A stretch of DNA of 64,000 nucleotides from Streptomyces clavifer (GCA_014651175.1 BMWJ01000006.1:248001-312000); one strand, 5' to 3'. Positions 49,572 to 58,421 are shown, numbered from the stretch's first letter. Numbers and translations: made by a program. Notes: generated from the letters alone by a model not told the origin.

Positions 49572-50414
49572 GTGGCAGAGCGGCCGGCACGGCAGGCACC
49601 TACGGCACAGGGAGCGCAGGTCGTACGCACCGAACAGATCACCCCGCACATGGTGCGCGTGGTCCTCGGCGGCGACGGTCTGGCGGATTTCACCCTGGAG
49701 GGCTTCACCGACCACTACCTGAAGCTGTGCTTCGCCCCTGAGGGCGCGGACTACGCACACCCCTTCGACATGGCCAGGATCCGTGAGGAGTACCCGCGCG
49801 AGCTGTGGCCCACCACCCGCACGTACACGGTGCGCTCCTGGGACCCCGTCGCCCGCGAGCTGGCGATCGACTTCGTGGTGCACGGGGACGAGGGGCTGGC
49901 GGGGCCGTGGGCGAGCCGGGCCCGTGTCGGCGACCAGGTGACCTTCCTGGGCCCCGGCGGCGGGTACGGGCCGCAGGCTTCGGCCGGCTGGCACCTGCTG
50001 GCCGGCGACGAGAGCGCACTTCCGGCGATCGCCGCCGCGCTGGAGCAGATGCCGGTGGGCGCGGTGGTGCACGCCTTCGTCGAGGTGTCCGACGCCTCGG
50101 AGGAGCAGAAGATCGTGACGCCGGACGGGGTCGAGGTGACCTGGCTGCACCGCGGCGACCGTCCGGTCGGCGAGGCACTCACCGCGGCGGTGAAGGGGCT
50201 GGACTTCCCCGAGGGCGAGGTGCAGGCCTTCGTCCACGGTGAGGCGGGCTTCGTGAAGGAGATCCGCCGGCACCTGCGGCTGGAGCGCGGGATCCCGCCC
50301 CGGCAGCTGTCGATCTCCGGTTACTGGCGCCTCGGCCAGAACGACGACGCCTGGCGTGCCGTCAAGCGCGAGTGGAACGAGCAGGTGGAGCGGGAGCAGG
50401 AGAGCGCCGCTTAG
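49572..50414 (+). CDS. Siderophore-interacting FAD ferric reductase
   Basis: A 280-residue SIP-family flavoprotein (ViuB-like): FAD-binding TTRTYTVRSWD with PEGADYAHPF, central DFVVHGDEGLAGPWA and FLGPGGGYG, and the C-terminal ISGYWRLGQNDDAWRA that defines the family. It reduces ferric siderophores in the cytoplasm with NAD(P)H to free iron. GTG at 49572 has GGGAGA upstream. The iron box in its promoter predicts derepression under iron limitation. Confidence 0.93.
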   Translation: MAERPARQAPTAQGAQVVRTEQITPHMVRVVLGGDGLADFTLEGFTDHYLKLCFAPEGADYAHPFDMARIREEYPRELWPTTRTYTVRSWDPVARELAIDFVVHGDEGLAGPWASRARVGDQVTFLGPGGGYGPQASAGWHLLAGDESALPAIAAALEQMPVGAVVHAFVEVSDASEEQKIVTPDGVEVTWLHRGDRPVGEALTAAVKGLDFPEGEVQAFVHGEAGFVKEIRRHLRLERGIPPRQLSISGYWRLGQNDDAWRAVKREWNEQVEREQESAA

Positions 50415-50435
50415 CGCCGCACCCACCCCCGCACC

Positions 50436-50474
50436 CGGAGCCCGGTCACCGTCCACCACGGCGACCGGGCTCCG
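50436..50474. terminator. Bidirectional terminator hairpin
   Basis: CGGAGCCCGGTC (50436-50447) pairs perfectly with 50463-50474, with an inner CCGT/ACGG stem, between convergent genes ending at 50414 and 50483. Confidence 0.75.
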
Positions 50475-50482
50475 TGCCGTTC

Positions 50483-51124
50483 TCACCCCTGTCCGCCCTC
50501 GTCCCGGTACGCGCGGGCGGACGCGTCCACGTGCGCGAGGCGGCGCAGCGCCGCGAACATGGCCTCGCCGAGCACCGTACCGACGACCACGCTCTCCACC
50601 AGGTCCTCGCGGGCGACCCGCCGTCCGACGTAGTCGAGGTCCGCCCGGGCGACCGGCTCCGCGGCGTCCGCGTAGACGTCGAGCAGTTCGACGAAGCCGC
50701 CGTGTCCGGCCCTGCGCAGAGCGGCCAGCACCCCCGCCAGCGCCTGGCCCGCCGGGCAGTCCGCCTCGGCCCGCCAGCCGCGCCGCTCCAGCAGCGCGGC
50801 CACGTCCTCGCGGGCGTCGATCAGCTCGGGCCCCACCTCGTCGCCCTCCGCCGGGGTGATGCGCTTCGCCGCGACCCCGAGCACCTTGTGCACCGGCTGG
50901 GCCGGATCGTCGACCGCGCCCAGCACCTCCGCGATGGCCGAGAGGGAGAGTCCGCCGACGTCGAGCAGGGCGCGGATCAGCCGAAGCCTGTTCTCGTGCC
51001 CCTCGTCGTAGCTCGCCTGGTTCGGGCTGGTCAGCCGGCCGGGGGGCAGCAGGCCCTCGCGTACGTAGTACTTGACCGTCGGTACCGGGACCCCGGACCT
51101 GCGGCTCAATTCACCGATGCGCAC
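50483..51124 (-). CDS. MerR-family regulator
   Basis: A 213-residue MerR protein: MRIGELSRRSGVPVPTVKYY is the winged-helix start, YDEGHENRLRLIRALLDVGG follows, then a helical effector domain of about 140 residues with a single Cys (EADCPAG), so no metal site like MerR itself. Divergent from the membrane protein genes at 51229-52652 with a GGATAGT-N10-ACTATCC repeat between, so it probably controls those and itself. Confidence 0.9.
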   Translation of the reverse strand: MRIGELSRRSGVPVPTVKYYVREGLLPPGRLTSPNQASYDEGHENRLRLIRALLDVGGLSLSAIAEVLGAVDDPAQPVHKVLGVAAKRITPAEGDEVGPELIDAREDVAALLERRGWRAEADCPAGQALAGVLAALRRAGHGGFVELLDVYADAAEPVARADLDYVGRRVAREDLVESVVVGTVLGEAMFAALRRLAHVDASARAYRDEGGQG

Positions 51125-51169
51125 TGTGCGTTCATCCTCCGGAGCTTGCCAGGCCGACCCTCGTCACTC

Positions 51170-51207
51170 ATAGTACCCCTACCGGATAGTGGAAAGCACT
51201 ACTATCC
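51170..51207. promoter_or_regulatory. Divergent MerR/membrane-protein promoter with inverted repeat
   Basis: GGATAGT (51184-51190) and ACTATCC (51201-51207) form an inverted repeat. Two -10 boxes TACTAT face opposite ways at 51170-51175 (minus strand) and 51200-51205 (plus strand), the second overlapping the repeat arm. This arrangement is typical of MerR-type promoter control. Confidence 0.55.
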
Positions 51208-51228
51208 ATAATGGTTCTGGGGGTATCC

Positions 51229-52191
51229 ATGTCTTCATGGCGCACGTGGCACCGGCCGTTAGTCGTCTTCTCCGCCTCGATGGCCGTGATGGCCGTCGTC
51301 GGAGCACTGGGGCTCCTGGTCGACGACCGGGTCGTCGCGGGAGCGCCGATCTGGGCCAAGCCGTTCAAGTTCGCCGTCTCGTTCGTGCCGTACACACTGA
51401 CCCTGGCGTGGATGCTGACACTGCTCACCCGCGGCCGGCGGGCCGGCTGGTGGGCCGGCACCGTCGTCGCGCTGGCCTGCCTGGGCGAGATGGTGCTCAT
51501 CACCGGACAGGTGGTCCGGGGGAAGCGCAGCCACTTCAACTACGAGACGCCGTTCGACGCGATGCTCTACAACGCGATGGCCGTCACCGTCGTGGTCCTG
51601 TGGGCCGGCACCCTCGCCATCGCGGTGCTGCTGCTCCGTTCGCGCATCGCCGACCGCGCCTCCGCCTGGGCCGTGCGGTCCGGGGTGCTCATCGCCCTGG
51701 TGGGCGCGGGCGTGGGATTCCTGATGTCGCAGCCCTCGGCCCAGCAGCGGGCGGCCGGCGATCTGGACGGCGCCGACGTGATCGGCGCGCACTCCGTCGG
51801 CGTACCGGACGGTGGGCCCTCCATGCCGCTGACGGGCTGGTCGACGACCGGCGGCGATCTGCGCATCCCGCACTTCATCGGCATGCACGCACTGCAGGCG
51901 CTCCCGCTGTTCCTGCTCGCCCTGATCCTTCTCGCGCCCCGGACCGACCGGCTGCGTGACCCGCGCGTGAGGCTGCGGCTGGTGCTCGTCGCCTCGGGCG
52001 CGTACGCCGCGGTCGTCGCCCTGGTCGCCTGGCAGGCGCTGCGCGGCCAGCCACTCGTCCACCCCGACGGGGCAACGCTCACCGCGGCCGCCCTGATCCT
52101 CGCCGCCACCGCGGCCGGCGCCTTCGCGGCGCTGCGGCCGGCCACGTCCCTCACGGCAGCCGACGCGTTCGACAAGGAGCCTGTGTCATGA
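51229..52191 (+). CDS. Seven-to-eight-helix membrane protein of unknown function
   Basis: A 320-residue integral membrane protein I cannot name. Helices are seen at about 10-35, 45-70, 80-105, 125-150, 160-180, 215-240, 250-275 and 285-305. Conserved-looking loops include APIWAKPFKFAVSF and RGKRSHFNYETPFDA, and the segment IPHFIGMHALQALPLFLL has His residues within helices. It is coupled by an ATGA overlap to the DUF4281 gene. I prefer ATG 51229 with GGGGG five bases upstream; ATG 51211 lies at the predicted transcription start. Confidence 0.75.
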   Translation: MSSWRTWHRPLVVFSASMAVMAVVGALGLLVDDRVVAGAPIWAKPFKFAVSFVPYTLTLAWMLTLLTRGRRAGWWAGTVVALACLGEMVLITGQVVRGKRSHFNYETPFDAMLYNAMAVTVVVLWAGTLAIAVLLLRSRIADRASAWAVRSGVLIALVGAGVGFLMSQPSAQQRAAGDLDGADVIGAHSVGVPDGGPSMPLTGWSTTGGDLRIPHFIGMHALQALPLFLLALILLAPRTDRLRDPRVRLRLVLVASGAYAAVVALVAWQALRGQPLVHPDGATLTAAALILAATAAGAFAALRPATSLTAADAFDKEPVS

Positions 52192-52652
52192 CCGGTGCAC
52201 TCTTCGAGATCACCTTCTTCCTGGCCGCGCCGTTCTGGCTGCTCATGATCTTCGCGCCGACCCGGCGCGTCACCGCCCGAGTCGCCGCCTCACCCCTGAC
52301 GGTGCTGCCTCTGCTGACCCTCTACGCGGTCCTGGCCGCCCCGGTGTTCCCCGAGCTCTGGGCCGCTGTGAGCAGCCCGGACATCGACACCTTCCGCGAA
52401 CTCACCGGCCTGGCGAACGGCGCCGCGGCCGTCTGGGCGCAGGTCATCGCCTGGGACCTGCTGCTCGGGCAGTGGATGTTCCTGGAGGCACGGCGACTGG
52501 GGGTGTCCCCGTTCGTGATGGGGCCCCTGCTCGTGCTCACCGTTCTGCTCGCGCCGATCGGCCTGTCGGTCTTCCTCGCCGTCCGGGCGGCCAGGGGATC
52601 GGGCGCCCGCTCCGCGCGACGGCGGAAGGACGGCGCGCCGGTGCCCGGCTGA
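52188..52652 (+). CDS. DUF4281 (ABA4-like) membrane protein
   Basis: A 154-residue protein with four hydrophobic helices and the ABA4/DUF4281 pattern: FFLAAPFWLLMIFAPTRRVT, LANGAAAVWAQVIAWDLLLG and QWMFLEARRLG. In plants ABA4 is linked to neoxanthin formation; the bacterial role is unknown. The short basic tail is cytoplasmic. Its start overlaps the previous stop by four bases, so the two membrane proteins are likely partners under MerR control. Confidence 0.8.
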   Translation: MTGALFEITFFLAAPFWLLMIFAPTRRVTARVAASPLTVLPLLTLYAVLAAPVFPELWAAVSSPDIDTFRELTGLANGAAAVWAQVIAWDLLLGQWMFLEARRLGVSPFVMGPLLVLTVLLAPIGLSVFLAVRAARGSGARSARRRKDGAPVPG

Positions 52653-52710
52653 CTCGCCCACGGGGTGGGCACGGCTGTGCGAGGTTCGTGCGAGGATTTC
52701 GGCCCATCGA

Positions 52711-52738
52711 CCAATCCGCAGCGTTGTCGGCTCCGAAT
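52711..52738 (+). promoter_or_regulatory. SigK-type promoter of sigK-rskA
   Basis: CCAATCC (52711-52717), 15 bases, CCGAAT (52733-52738). The same pattern precedes two other operons (59750-59777, 59812-59839). Mycobacterial SigK uses CCATCC/CCGAAT, so this is probably autoregulation. Confidence 0.7.
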
Positions 52739-52779
52739 CATCCCAGGAAGCAGATGCGTGCCCCGGGAGGAACGTCCGC

Positions 52780-53364
52780 GTGAAAGAAGCCGTACACATC
52801 AGTGGGGCCCCGTCGCCGGGGCCCGATCTGCAGGAGCTGCTCGTCCTGGTCGCCCGCGGTGACCAGGACGCCTTCACCCAGGTGTACGACCAGGTCAGCG
52901 GACCTGTCCTCGGCCTGGTGCGAAGCGTCCTGCGTGATCCGGCCCAGTCCGAGGAGGTGGCTCAGGAGGTGCTCGTCGAGGTGTGGCGCACCGCCCCCCG
53001 CTTCCAGCCGTCGCGCGGCAGCGCCATGAACTGGGTGCTGACGCTGGCCCACCACCGCGCGGTGGACCGGGTCAGGTCGGCCGAGGCCGCGGCGGCGCGG
53101 GAGCACCGGGCCGCGCTGCTCGACCGCACGCCGGACTTCGACGAGGTGTCGGAACAGGTCGAGACCCGGCTCGAGAGGGAACAGGTCCGACGCTGTCTGC
53201 GGACGCTCTCCGAGCTCCAGCGGCAGTCGGTGACCCTGGCGTACTACCGCGGGCTGACCTACCGCGAGGTCGGCGAACTGCTGTCCGTACCGCTGGGAAC
53301 GATCAAGACACGGCTGCGCGACGGGCTGATCCGGCTGCGCGACTGCCTGGGGGTGAACGCATGA
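52780..53364 (+). CDS. sigK: ECF sigma factor, SigK type
   Basis: A 194-residue ECF sigma factor. Region 2 includes QVYDQVSGPVLGLVRSVLRD, AQEVLVEVWRTAPRFQPS and NWVLTLAHHRAVDRVRS; region 4 ends LAYYRGLTYREVGELLSVPL then GTIKTRLRDGLIRLRDCLG. GTG at 52780 has GGGAGGA upstream. The stop overlaps the anti-sigma start (ATGA). Family, partner gene and neighbours (DUF1365, cyclopropane synthases, fasciclin) match the SigK (ECF19) group of mycobacteria. Its own promoter resembles the two target promoters in the window. Confidence 0.9.
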   Translation: MKEAVHISGAPSPGPDLQELLVLVARGDQDAFTQVYDQVSGPVLGLVRSVLRDPAQSEEVAQEVLVEVWRTAPRFQPSRGSAMNWVLTLAHHRAVDRVRSAEAAAAREHRAALLDRTPDFDEVSEQVETRLEREQVRRCLRTLSELQRQSVTLAYYRGLTYREVGELLSVPLGTIKTRLRDGLIRLRDCLGVNA

Positions 53365-54116
53365 GCACGGCCGAGCTGCACACGCTCACCGGGGCCTACG
53401 CCCTGCATGCGCTGCCGGAGGACGAGCGCCTCGCGTTCGAGCGCCATCTGGGGGCCTGCGAGGCCTGCACCCAGGAGGTACGGGAGCTGTCCGCCACCGC
53501 CGCCCGGCTCGGCCTCGCGGTGTCCGTCGTCGCTCCGCCCGCGATGCGGGAGCGGGTGCTGCGGGAGATCACGACCGTACGGCAGGAGGCTCCGTCCCAC
53601 GGCCGGAGCGGGCGCTCCGGTGCCCCGGCGGGGCGGGCCGGGCGCTGGTCGACGTACGCCCTCGCCGCGTGCGTCGCCGCCGCTGCCGCCTTCGGCGGGG
53701 TCGCCGTGTGGCAGAACCAGGTCGCACGGAACGCCCAGGAGGAGGCGGCCCAGGCCCGGCAGCAGAACGAGCAGCTGGCCCGGGTGCTGGCGGCTCCGGA
53801 CGCGAGGACGAGCTCGGGCGCACTGGAGGGTGGTGCCCGGGCCGCGGTCGTCGTCTCGCCGAGCGTGAACCGCGCGGTGTTCCTGGCCTCCGACATGGAC
53901 CGGCCGCCCGGCGGCAAGGTCTACCAGCTGTGGTTCAACGACGACGGGAGCATGCGCTCGGCGGGGCTGATGGACCCGTCGGCGACCGACGACACGGTGC
54001 TGCTGGACGGGCCCGTGGACGGCGCCTCCGGCATGGGCATCACGGTCGAGCCCGCGGGCGGATCGAAGCAGCCGACCACGCCACCCGTTGCGCTGATGGA
54101 CTTCCCCAAGGCCTGA
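53361..54116 (+). CDS. rskA: Anti-sigma-K factor, zinc-associated type
   Basis: A 251-residue single-pass membrane anti-sigma factor. The N-terminal zinc-associated domain has H-L-G-A-C-E-A-C (about residues 29-36) within FERHLGACEACTQEV; a transmembrane helix lies about 98-118 (YALAACVAAAAAFGGVAVW), a coiled coil NAQEEAAQARQQNEQLARVL follows, then the extracellular RskA domain (GKVYQLWFNDDGSMRSAG, GITVEPAGGSKQPTTPPVA). It holds SigK until an envelope or redox signal triggers its breakdown. Coupled to sigK by overlap. Confidence 0.92.
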   Translation: MSTAELHTLTGAYALHALPEDERLAFERHLGACEACTQEVRELSATAARLGLAVSVVAPPAMRERVLREITTVRQEAPSHGRSGRSGAPAGRAGRWSTYALAACVAAAAAFGGVAVWQNQVARNAQEEAAQARQQNEQLARVLAAPDARTSSGALEGGARAAVVVSPSVNRAVFLASDMDRPPGGKVYQLWFNDDGSMRSAGLMDPSATDDTVLLDGPVDGASGMGITVEPAGGSKQPTTPPVALMDFPKA

Positions 54117-54124
54117 CCCGCGCT

Positions 54125-54169
54125 CTCATGACGGTGCCCCGGCCCTGCGGGCCGGGGCACCGTCATGAG
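54125..54169. terminator. 21-bp perfect hairpin terminator
   Basis: Arms 54125-54145 and 54149-54169 pair without mismatch around TGC, between the convergent rskA and DUF1295 genes. One of the strongest hairpins of the window. Confidence 0.85.
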
Positions 54170-54170
54170 G

Positions 54171-54983
54171 TCAGCCGTGCCGGACCGTGCCCGGCGGCAG
54201 GGGGAAGAAGCCGCTGGTGCGGGCCCGGTACTCCGCGAACCCGGGCCGGCCCTCCATGTGCCGCTCCAGCAGTGCCTTCCCGCTGCCCCTGGTCAGCAGG
54301 AGGTTCATCACGACGGGGGACACCAGCGTCGCCGCCGCCACCGCGGGCGCGGTGCAGACGATGAGGAAGAGTCCCCACCAGACGCAGAAGTCGCCGAAGT
54401 AGTTCGGATGGCGGGTCCAGGCCCACAGCCCCCGGTCCATGATCCGGCCCTTGTTCGCCGGATCGCGCTTGAAGCGGGCCAGTTGAGCGTCGCCCACCGC
54501 CTCGAAGCCGATCCCCACCGCCCAGAGCGCGGTCCCCGCCCAGGCCCACCCGCCCGGAGGTCCGGTCAGGTAGGACGCGGCCTGCACGGGCAGGGAGATC
54601 AGCCAGACCAGTGCCCCCTGCAGCAGGTACACCTTCCGCAGGGCGTACAGGTCGGGGTTGCCCGGCGCCTTGGCGAGCATGGCCGCGTACCGCGGGTCCT
54701 CCCCGTGGCCGCGGCCGCGCCGGCCGATGTGCACGGCGAGCCGCAGGCCCCAGACGACGGTCAGCGCGGTCACCAGGAGGCGGGTCGTACCGTCCCCGTG
54801 GTCGCCCGGCATCGCGTACGGGACGAGGGCGACGGCCGCGAAGCCGAGACCCCAGGCCACGTCGACGATCCGGTGCAGGCGCTTGCGCAGGGCGATCAGG
54901 AACGTCACGAGCATGACGGCGAGGGCGGCGCCCGCCGCCGCTGCCAGGTTCAGCCCGAAGGCCCCCCATGCGAAGCCGTTCAC
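54171..54983 (-). CDS. DUF1295 membrane reductase/methyltransferase-like protein
   Basis: A 270-residue membrane protein with about seven helices. VDVAWGLGFAAVALVPYA, WGLRLAVHIGRRGRG, QLARFKRDPANKGRIMDRGL and the C-terminal LWAWTRHPNYFGDFCVWWGL are the DUF1295/steroid 5-alpha-reductase-like signature; HPNYFGD is the NADPH-binding type motif. In mycobacteria the homologue lies beside ufaA1 in the sigK locus. A reductase in branched or cyclopropane lipid formation is likely. GTG at 54983 overlaps the previous stop (GTGA). Last gene of the five-gene lipid operon. Confidence 0.85.
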   Translation of the reverse strand: MNGFAWGAFGLNLAAAAGAALAVMLVTFLIALRKRLHRIVDVAWGLGFAAVALVPYAMPGDHGDGTTRLLVTALTVVWGLRLAVHIGRRGRGHGEDPRYAAMLAKAPGNPDLYALRKVYLLQGALVWLISLPVQAASYLTGPPGGWAWAGTALWAVGIGFEAVGDAQLARFKRDPANKGRIMDRGLWAWTRHPNYFGDFCVWWGLFLIVCTAPAVAAATLVSPVVMNLLLTRGSGKALLERHMEGRPGFAEYRARTSGFFPLPPGTVRHG

Positions 54984-56374
54984 CGTCCGGCCCCCTTGTC
55001 CCGGTCGGCCCCGTCCGCGGGGGTGCCCGCGCCGTCCCCGCGCTGCGCGGGCACCGTGCCCGGCTCCGTGTACCAGCCGTGCCGGGAGGCCGGCATTCCG
55101 GCCGAACCTCCCGCGCCGGGCCGCACGGAGAGGATCTGGTCGACGCCCATGCGCCGTTCCTCGAAGGCGAGGGCACCGCCCACCAGGTAGAGCCGCCACA
55201 CCCGGGCGGTCTCCTCGCCGACCAGGGCCACGAACTCGGGCCAGCGCTCCTCCAGGGTGCGGTGCCACGCCTCGACCGTCAGCACGTAGTGCTCACGCAT
55301 GGATTCGACGTCGCGGACCTCGAGTCCGGCGCCTTCGAGGAGTTCGACCGTCTCGCCGAGCGGACGCATGTGCATGTCGGGTGCGATGTACGACTCGATG
55401 AAGGCCCCGCCGCCGGGGGCGGTGGAACCGCGGGACATCTGCTGGACCAGGGCACGCCCCTGCGGCCGGAGCACCGCGTGCAGCAGCGCCGTGAAGGCCG
55501 GGTACTCGGCGTCGCCGACGTGCTCCCCCATCTCGACCGTGGACACGGCGTCGTACCCGCCCTGGAAGCCGGGCAGGCCTGCGACGTCGCGGTAGTCGCA
55601 GCGGTGCACCTCCACGAGGTCCTCCAGGCCGCGGGCCCGCACCTCGCCGCGTACGTACGCTGCCTGTTCCGCGGCCAGGGTGACGGCGGTGACGCGGACT
55701 CCGTGCCGGGCCGCCGCGTGGAGCGTCAGGGATCCCCAGCCGCAGCCGATGTCGAGGAGCCGCGCCCCCGGCCGCAGGCCGAGCTTGTGGCAGATCAGCT
55801 CCAGCTTGTCGCGCTGCGCGTCGGCCGGCCCGTAGTCCGGGGCGTCCGAGGTCCAGTAGCCGCACGAGTAGGCCATGGTCTCGTCGAGCAGCAGGGCGTA
55901 GAAGTCGTTGGACAGGTCGTAGTGGTGGCTGATCGCGGCGCGGTCGCGGGCCTTGCTGTGCAGCGCGCCGCGGAGCCCCGCGCGGGCCGCCGGAACCGGC
56001 GGGCGCGGCCCGACCGCCCCGAGGCGCAGGGCGGTGCCGGCCGCCCTGACACGGTCGGCGAGCCCGGGCCGGGGCGCTTTGAGGCCCTGCTCGCGCGAGG
56101 CCCGGCGCATCGCGCGGAGCCCGTCGGCGAGGTCGTCGGCGAGGTCGATGTCCCCGGAGATGTAGGCCTCGGCGAGACCGAGCTCACCGGGCTGCCAGAG
56201 GAGCCGGCGCAGCGCCCGGCGGGAACGGACGTGCACCGTGGGCGCGTCCGCGGGGCCGGTCTCGCTGCCGTCCCACATCCTGATCCTGACCGGCGGCGGG
56301 CCGCCGAGGAACTGCTCGATGACGGGCGCGATCCGCTGCGCGGCGCACGCCGGGGTGCCGGTGGTGGTGTTCAC
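54980..56374 (-). CDS. Cyclopropane-fatty-acyl-phospholipid synthase-like methyltransferase (second)
   Basis: A 464-residue CFA/UfaA-type enzyme. The N-domain (VIEQFLGGPPPVRIRMWDGS, YISGDIDLADDLADGLRAM) leads to ISHHYDLSNDFYALLLDETM, SAM motif LLDIGCGWGSLTLHAA, and VSTVEMGEHVGDAEYPAFTA. It transfers methyl from S-adenosylmethionine to a double bond of a lipid acyl chain, giving cyclopropane or 10-methyl(ene) chains. The last 45 residues are a low-complexity tail. GTG start at 56374 overlaps the end of the first synthase gene. Confidence 0.9.
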   Translation of the reverse strand: MNTTTGTPACAAQRIAPVIEQFLGGPPPVRIRMWDGSETGPADAPTVHVRSRRALRRLLWQPGELGLAEAYISGDIDLADDLADGLRAMRRASREQGLKAPRPGLADRVRAAGTALRLGAVGPRPPVPAARAGLRGALHSKARDRAAISHHYDLSNDFYALLLDETMAYSCGYWTSDAPDYGPADAQRDKLELICHKLGLRPGARLLDIGCGWGSLTLHAAARHGVRVTAVTLAAEQAAYVRGEVRARGLEDLVEVHRCDYRDVAGLPGFQGGYDAVSTVEMGEHVGDAEYPAFTALLHAVLRPQGRALVQQMSRGSTAPGGGAFIESYIAPDMHMRPLGETVELLEGAGLEVRDVESMREHYVLTVEAWHRTLEERWPEFVALVGEETARVWRLYLVGGALAFEERRMGVDQILSVRPGAGGSAGMPASRHGWYTEPGTVPAQRGDGAGTPADGADRDKGAGR

Positions 56375-57699
56375 GCGGGGTCCTCACGGGTCAGGAGAAT
56401 CTGCTGCACATCGAGGTAGCCGGACCGGAATCCGGCCTCGGAGTAGGCGAGGTAGAAGGTCCACATACGGCGGAAGGTCAGGTCGAAGCCGAGGGCGTCG
56501 ACCTGCGCGGCCCGCTCCCCGAAGCGTTCCCGCCACAGCCTCAGGGTCTCGGCGTAGTGCGTGCCGAAGCTGTCGCGCCGCTGTATCCGCAAACCCGTGT
56601 GGCCGGTGGTGACGCGGTCCAGCGCCTCGGTGGAGGGCAGCAGCCCGCCGGGGAAGATGTACTTCTGGATCCATGTGTACGTGCTGCGGCTGGCGAGCAT
56701 CCGGTCGTCCGGCATCGTGATGGCCTGGAGGGCGATCCGCCCGCCCGGTGCGAGACACCGCTCGAGGGTCCGGAAGTAGACCGGCCAGAACTCCTCACCG
56801 ACCGCCTCGATCATCTCGACGCTGACGATCGCGTCGTACTCCCCGGTGACGTCGCGGTAGTCGCAGAGCCGCACGTCGACCCGGTCCTCGTGGCCGGCCT
56901 CGCGGATCCGGTGGCGGGCCAGCTCCTGCTGTTCCCGGGAGAGCGTGAGGGTGGTGACGCGGGCGCCCCGCGCGGCGGCGCGGAGGGCGAGTTCGCCCCA
57001 GCCCGTGCCGATCTCCAGCAGCTCGGTGCCGGGGCCGGCCCCCGCCTGGTCCAGCAGCCGGTCGATCTTGCGGTGCTGGGCGGCGGACAGGAGGTCCCGC
57101 TCCGCCGGGAAACCGCGGAAGACGGCGGCGGAGTAGGTCAGGGTCTCGTCGAGGAAGAGGGCGAAGAGGTCGTTCGACAGGTCGTAGTGGTGGCTGATGT
57201 TGTCGCGGGAGCCCTCGGGGGTGTTGGCCTGCGCCGCGGGCTGCCGCAGCGCCCACAGCCGCCGCAGCTTCTGCAGCGGTGCGGGGACGAGTCCGGCGGC
57301 GTTCCCGGCGAGTACGGTCAGGACGCCGACGAGGTCGGGGGACTCCCATTCGCCGGCCATGTAGGACTCACCGAAGCCGATCAGCCCGCCCGCGCCGAGC
57401 CTGCGGAAGAACGCGTCGGGTTCGCGGATGTCCATCAGTGGTCCGCCCAGGCCGATGCTGTCGCGGTCCGCGAGTCTGACGCGCAGCGGAAGGCGGGCGA
57501 GGGCGCGCCGTACGAGCCGTTCGGCCACGGCGGTCCTGGCTCCCGACGCCCTGGGCAGGGCGACGACATCGGGCCAGCGCTCGGGGTCCGCGCCTTTGGG
57601 GCGGGACGGGGCGGGAGCCGCCGGGACGGGGGCGCGGGGGGCCGGGGCGAAGGGCGCTCCGGGCGCTACGGGCGGGATGGGAGAGGTGGGCACCTTCAC
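56371..57699 (-). CDS. Cyclopropane-fatty-acyl-phospholipid synthase-like methyltransferase (first)
   Basis: A 442-residue paralogue of the next gene. After a 40-residue Pro/Ala-rich start come DREPDAF-type N-domain features (FGESYMAGEWESPDLVGVLT), NISHHYDLSNDLFALFLDET, SAM motif LLEIGTGWGELALRAA, AIVSVEMIEAVGEEFWPVYF and HYAETLRLWRERF with RMWTFYLAYSEAGF. The ending is closer to classic Cfa than the second copy. Two tandem copies may modify different chain positions or form one pathway. GTG start overlaps the DUF1365 stop. Confidence 0.92.
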   Translation of the reverse strand: MKVPTSPIPPVAPGAPFAPAPRAPVPAAPAPSRPKGADPERWPDVVALPRASGARTAVAERLVRRALARLPLRVRLADRDSIGLGGPLMDIREPDAFFRRLGAGGLIGFGESYMAGEWESPDLVGVLTVLAGNAAGLVPAPLQKLRRLWALRQPAAQANTPEGSRDNISHHYDLSNDLFALFLDETLTYSAAVFRGFPAERDLLSAAQHRKIDRLLDQAGAGPGTELLEIGTGWGELALRAAARGARVTTLTLSREQQELARHRIREAGHEDRVDVRLCDYRDVTGEYDAIVSVEMIEAVGEEFWPVYFRTLERCLAPGGRIALQAITMPDDRMLASRSTYTWIQKYIFPGGLLPSTEALDRVTTGHTGLRIQRRDSFGTHYAETLRLWRERFGERAAQVDALGFDLTFRRMWTFYLAYSEAGFRSGYLDVQQILLTREDPA

Positions 57700-58421
57700 T
57701 GCATGCCTTCCTGGGTACGGTGACGGGGGCGTGGCTGCACGGGCAGCCGGCGCAGGAACAGCCGGATGCCGTGCAGCCGGATCGCGGCGGAGACGACCGC
57801 GGTGGAGAAGGGGTGTCGCAGGAACAGCCGGACCAGCTGGGGGGCCGTGGCACGACGCCGGGTGCCGCGCACGGTCGCGGTGAACGGCCGTCCGCCCTCA
57901 CGCTCCAGATGGATCGTCAGGGCGAGGCGCGGGCCTGGTTCGGGCAGCCGCATCCGGTACCGGCCGTCCACCGGGAAGAACGGCGACACGTAGAAGTCCT
58001 TGCCGGTCACCGCCCGGTCCGCCGCGTCCGGGCGCAGCAGGTAGCCGTGGCGTTCCCCGTAGGTGTTGTGCACCTCGGCGACCACGCAGAGCGGGGTGCC
58101 GTCGGGGCGGTGGCACCAGTAGACGGTCAGCGGGTTGAACACGTGGCCGAACACCCGGGCCTGGGTGAGCATCGTGACGGTGCCGTCGGCGAGGTCGACC
58201 CCACGGGCCCGGAGGAACCGTTCGAGACCCGCCCGGATGGTGGGGGCCGTACCGCCGAAGTGGTCGCGGGCGTCGAAGCGGGCCAGCGGGCGCAGGACGG
58301 CGGGCAGCCGTGGCGGGTGGTCCGGGTCTATCAGCCACAGGTAGGTGCGGTGCCGCAGGGAGTACGTGCGGGGCGCGGTCCGTACGTGGGTGATGGTGCA
58401 CGGGTAGAGGGCACCGGTCAC
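57696..58421 (-). CDS. DUF1365 protein
   Basis: A 241-residue DUF1365 protein: LYPCTITHVRTAPRTYSLRH, FDARDHFGG, VFGHVFNPLTVYWCHRPDGT, VVAEVHNTYGERHGYLL and KDFYVSPFFPVDGRYRMRLP. Members always accompany an FAD-dependent oxidoreductase and a CFA synthase, from proteobacteria to mycobacteria, but the reaction is not settled. GTG at 58421 overlaps the oxidoreductase stop. Confidence 0.93.
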   Translation of the reverse strand: MTGALYPCTITHVRTAPRTYSLRHRTYLWLIDPDHPPRLPAVLRPLARFDARDHFGGTAPTIRAGLERFLRARGVDLADGTVTMLTQARVFGHVFNPLTVYWCHRPDGTPLCVVAEVHNTYGERHGYLLRPDAADRAVTGKDFYVSPFFPVDGRYRMRLPEPGPRLALTIHLEREGGRPFTATVRGTRRRATAPQLVRLFLRHPFSTAVVSAAIRLHGIRLFLRRLPVQPRPRHRTQEGMQ

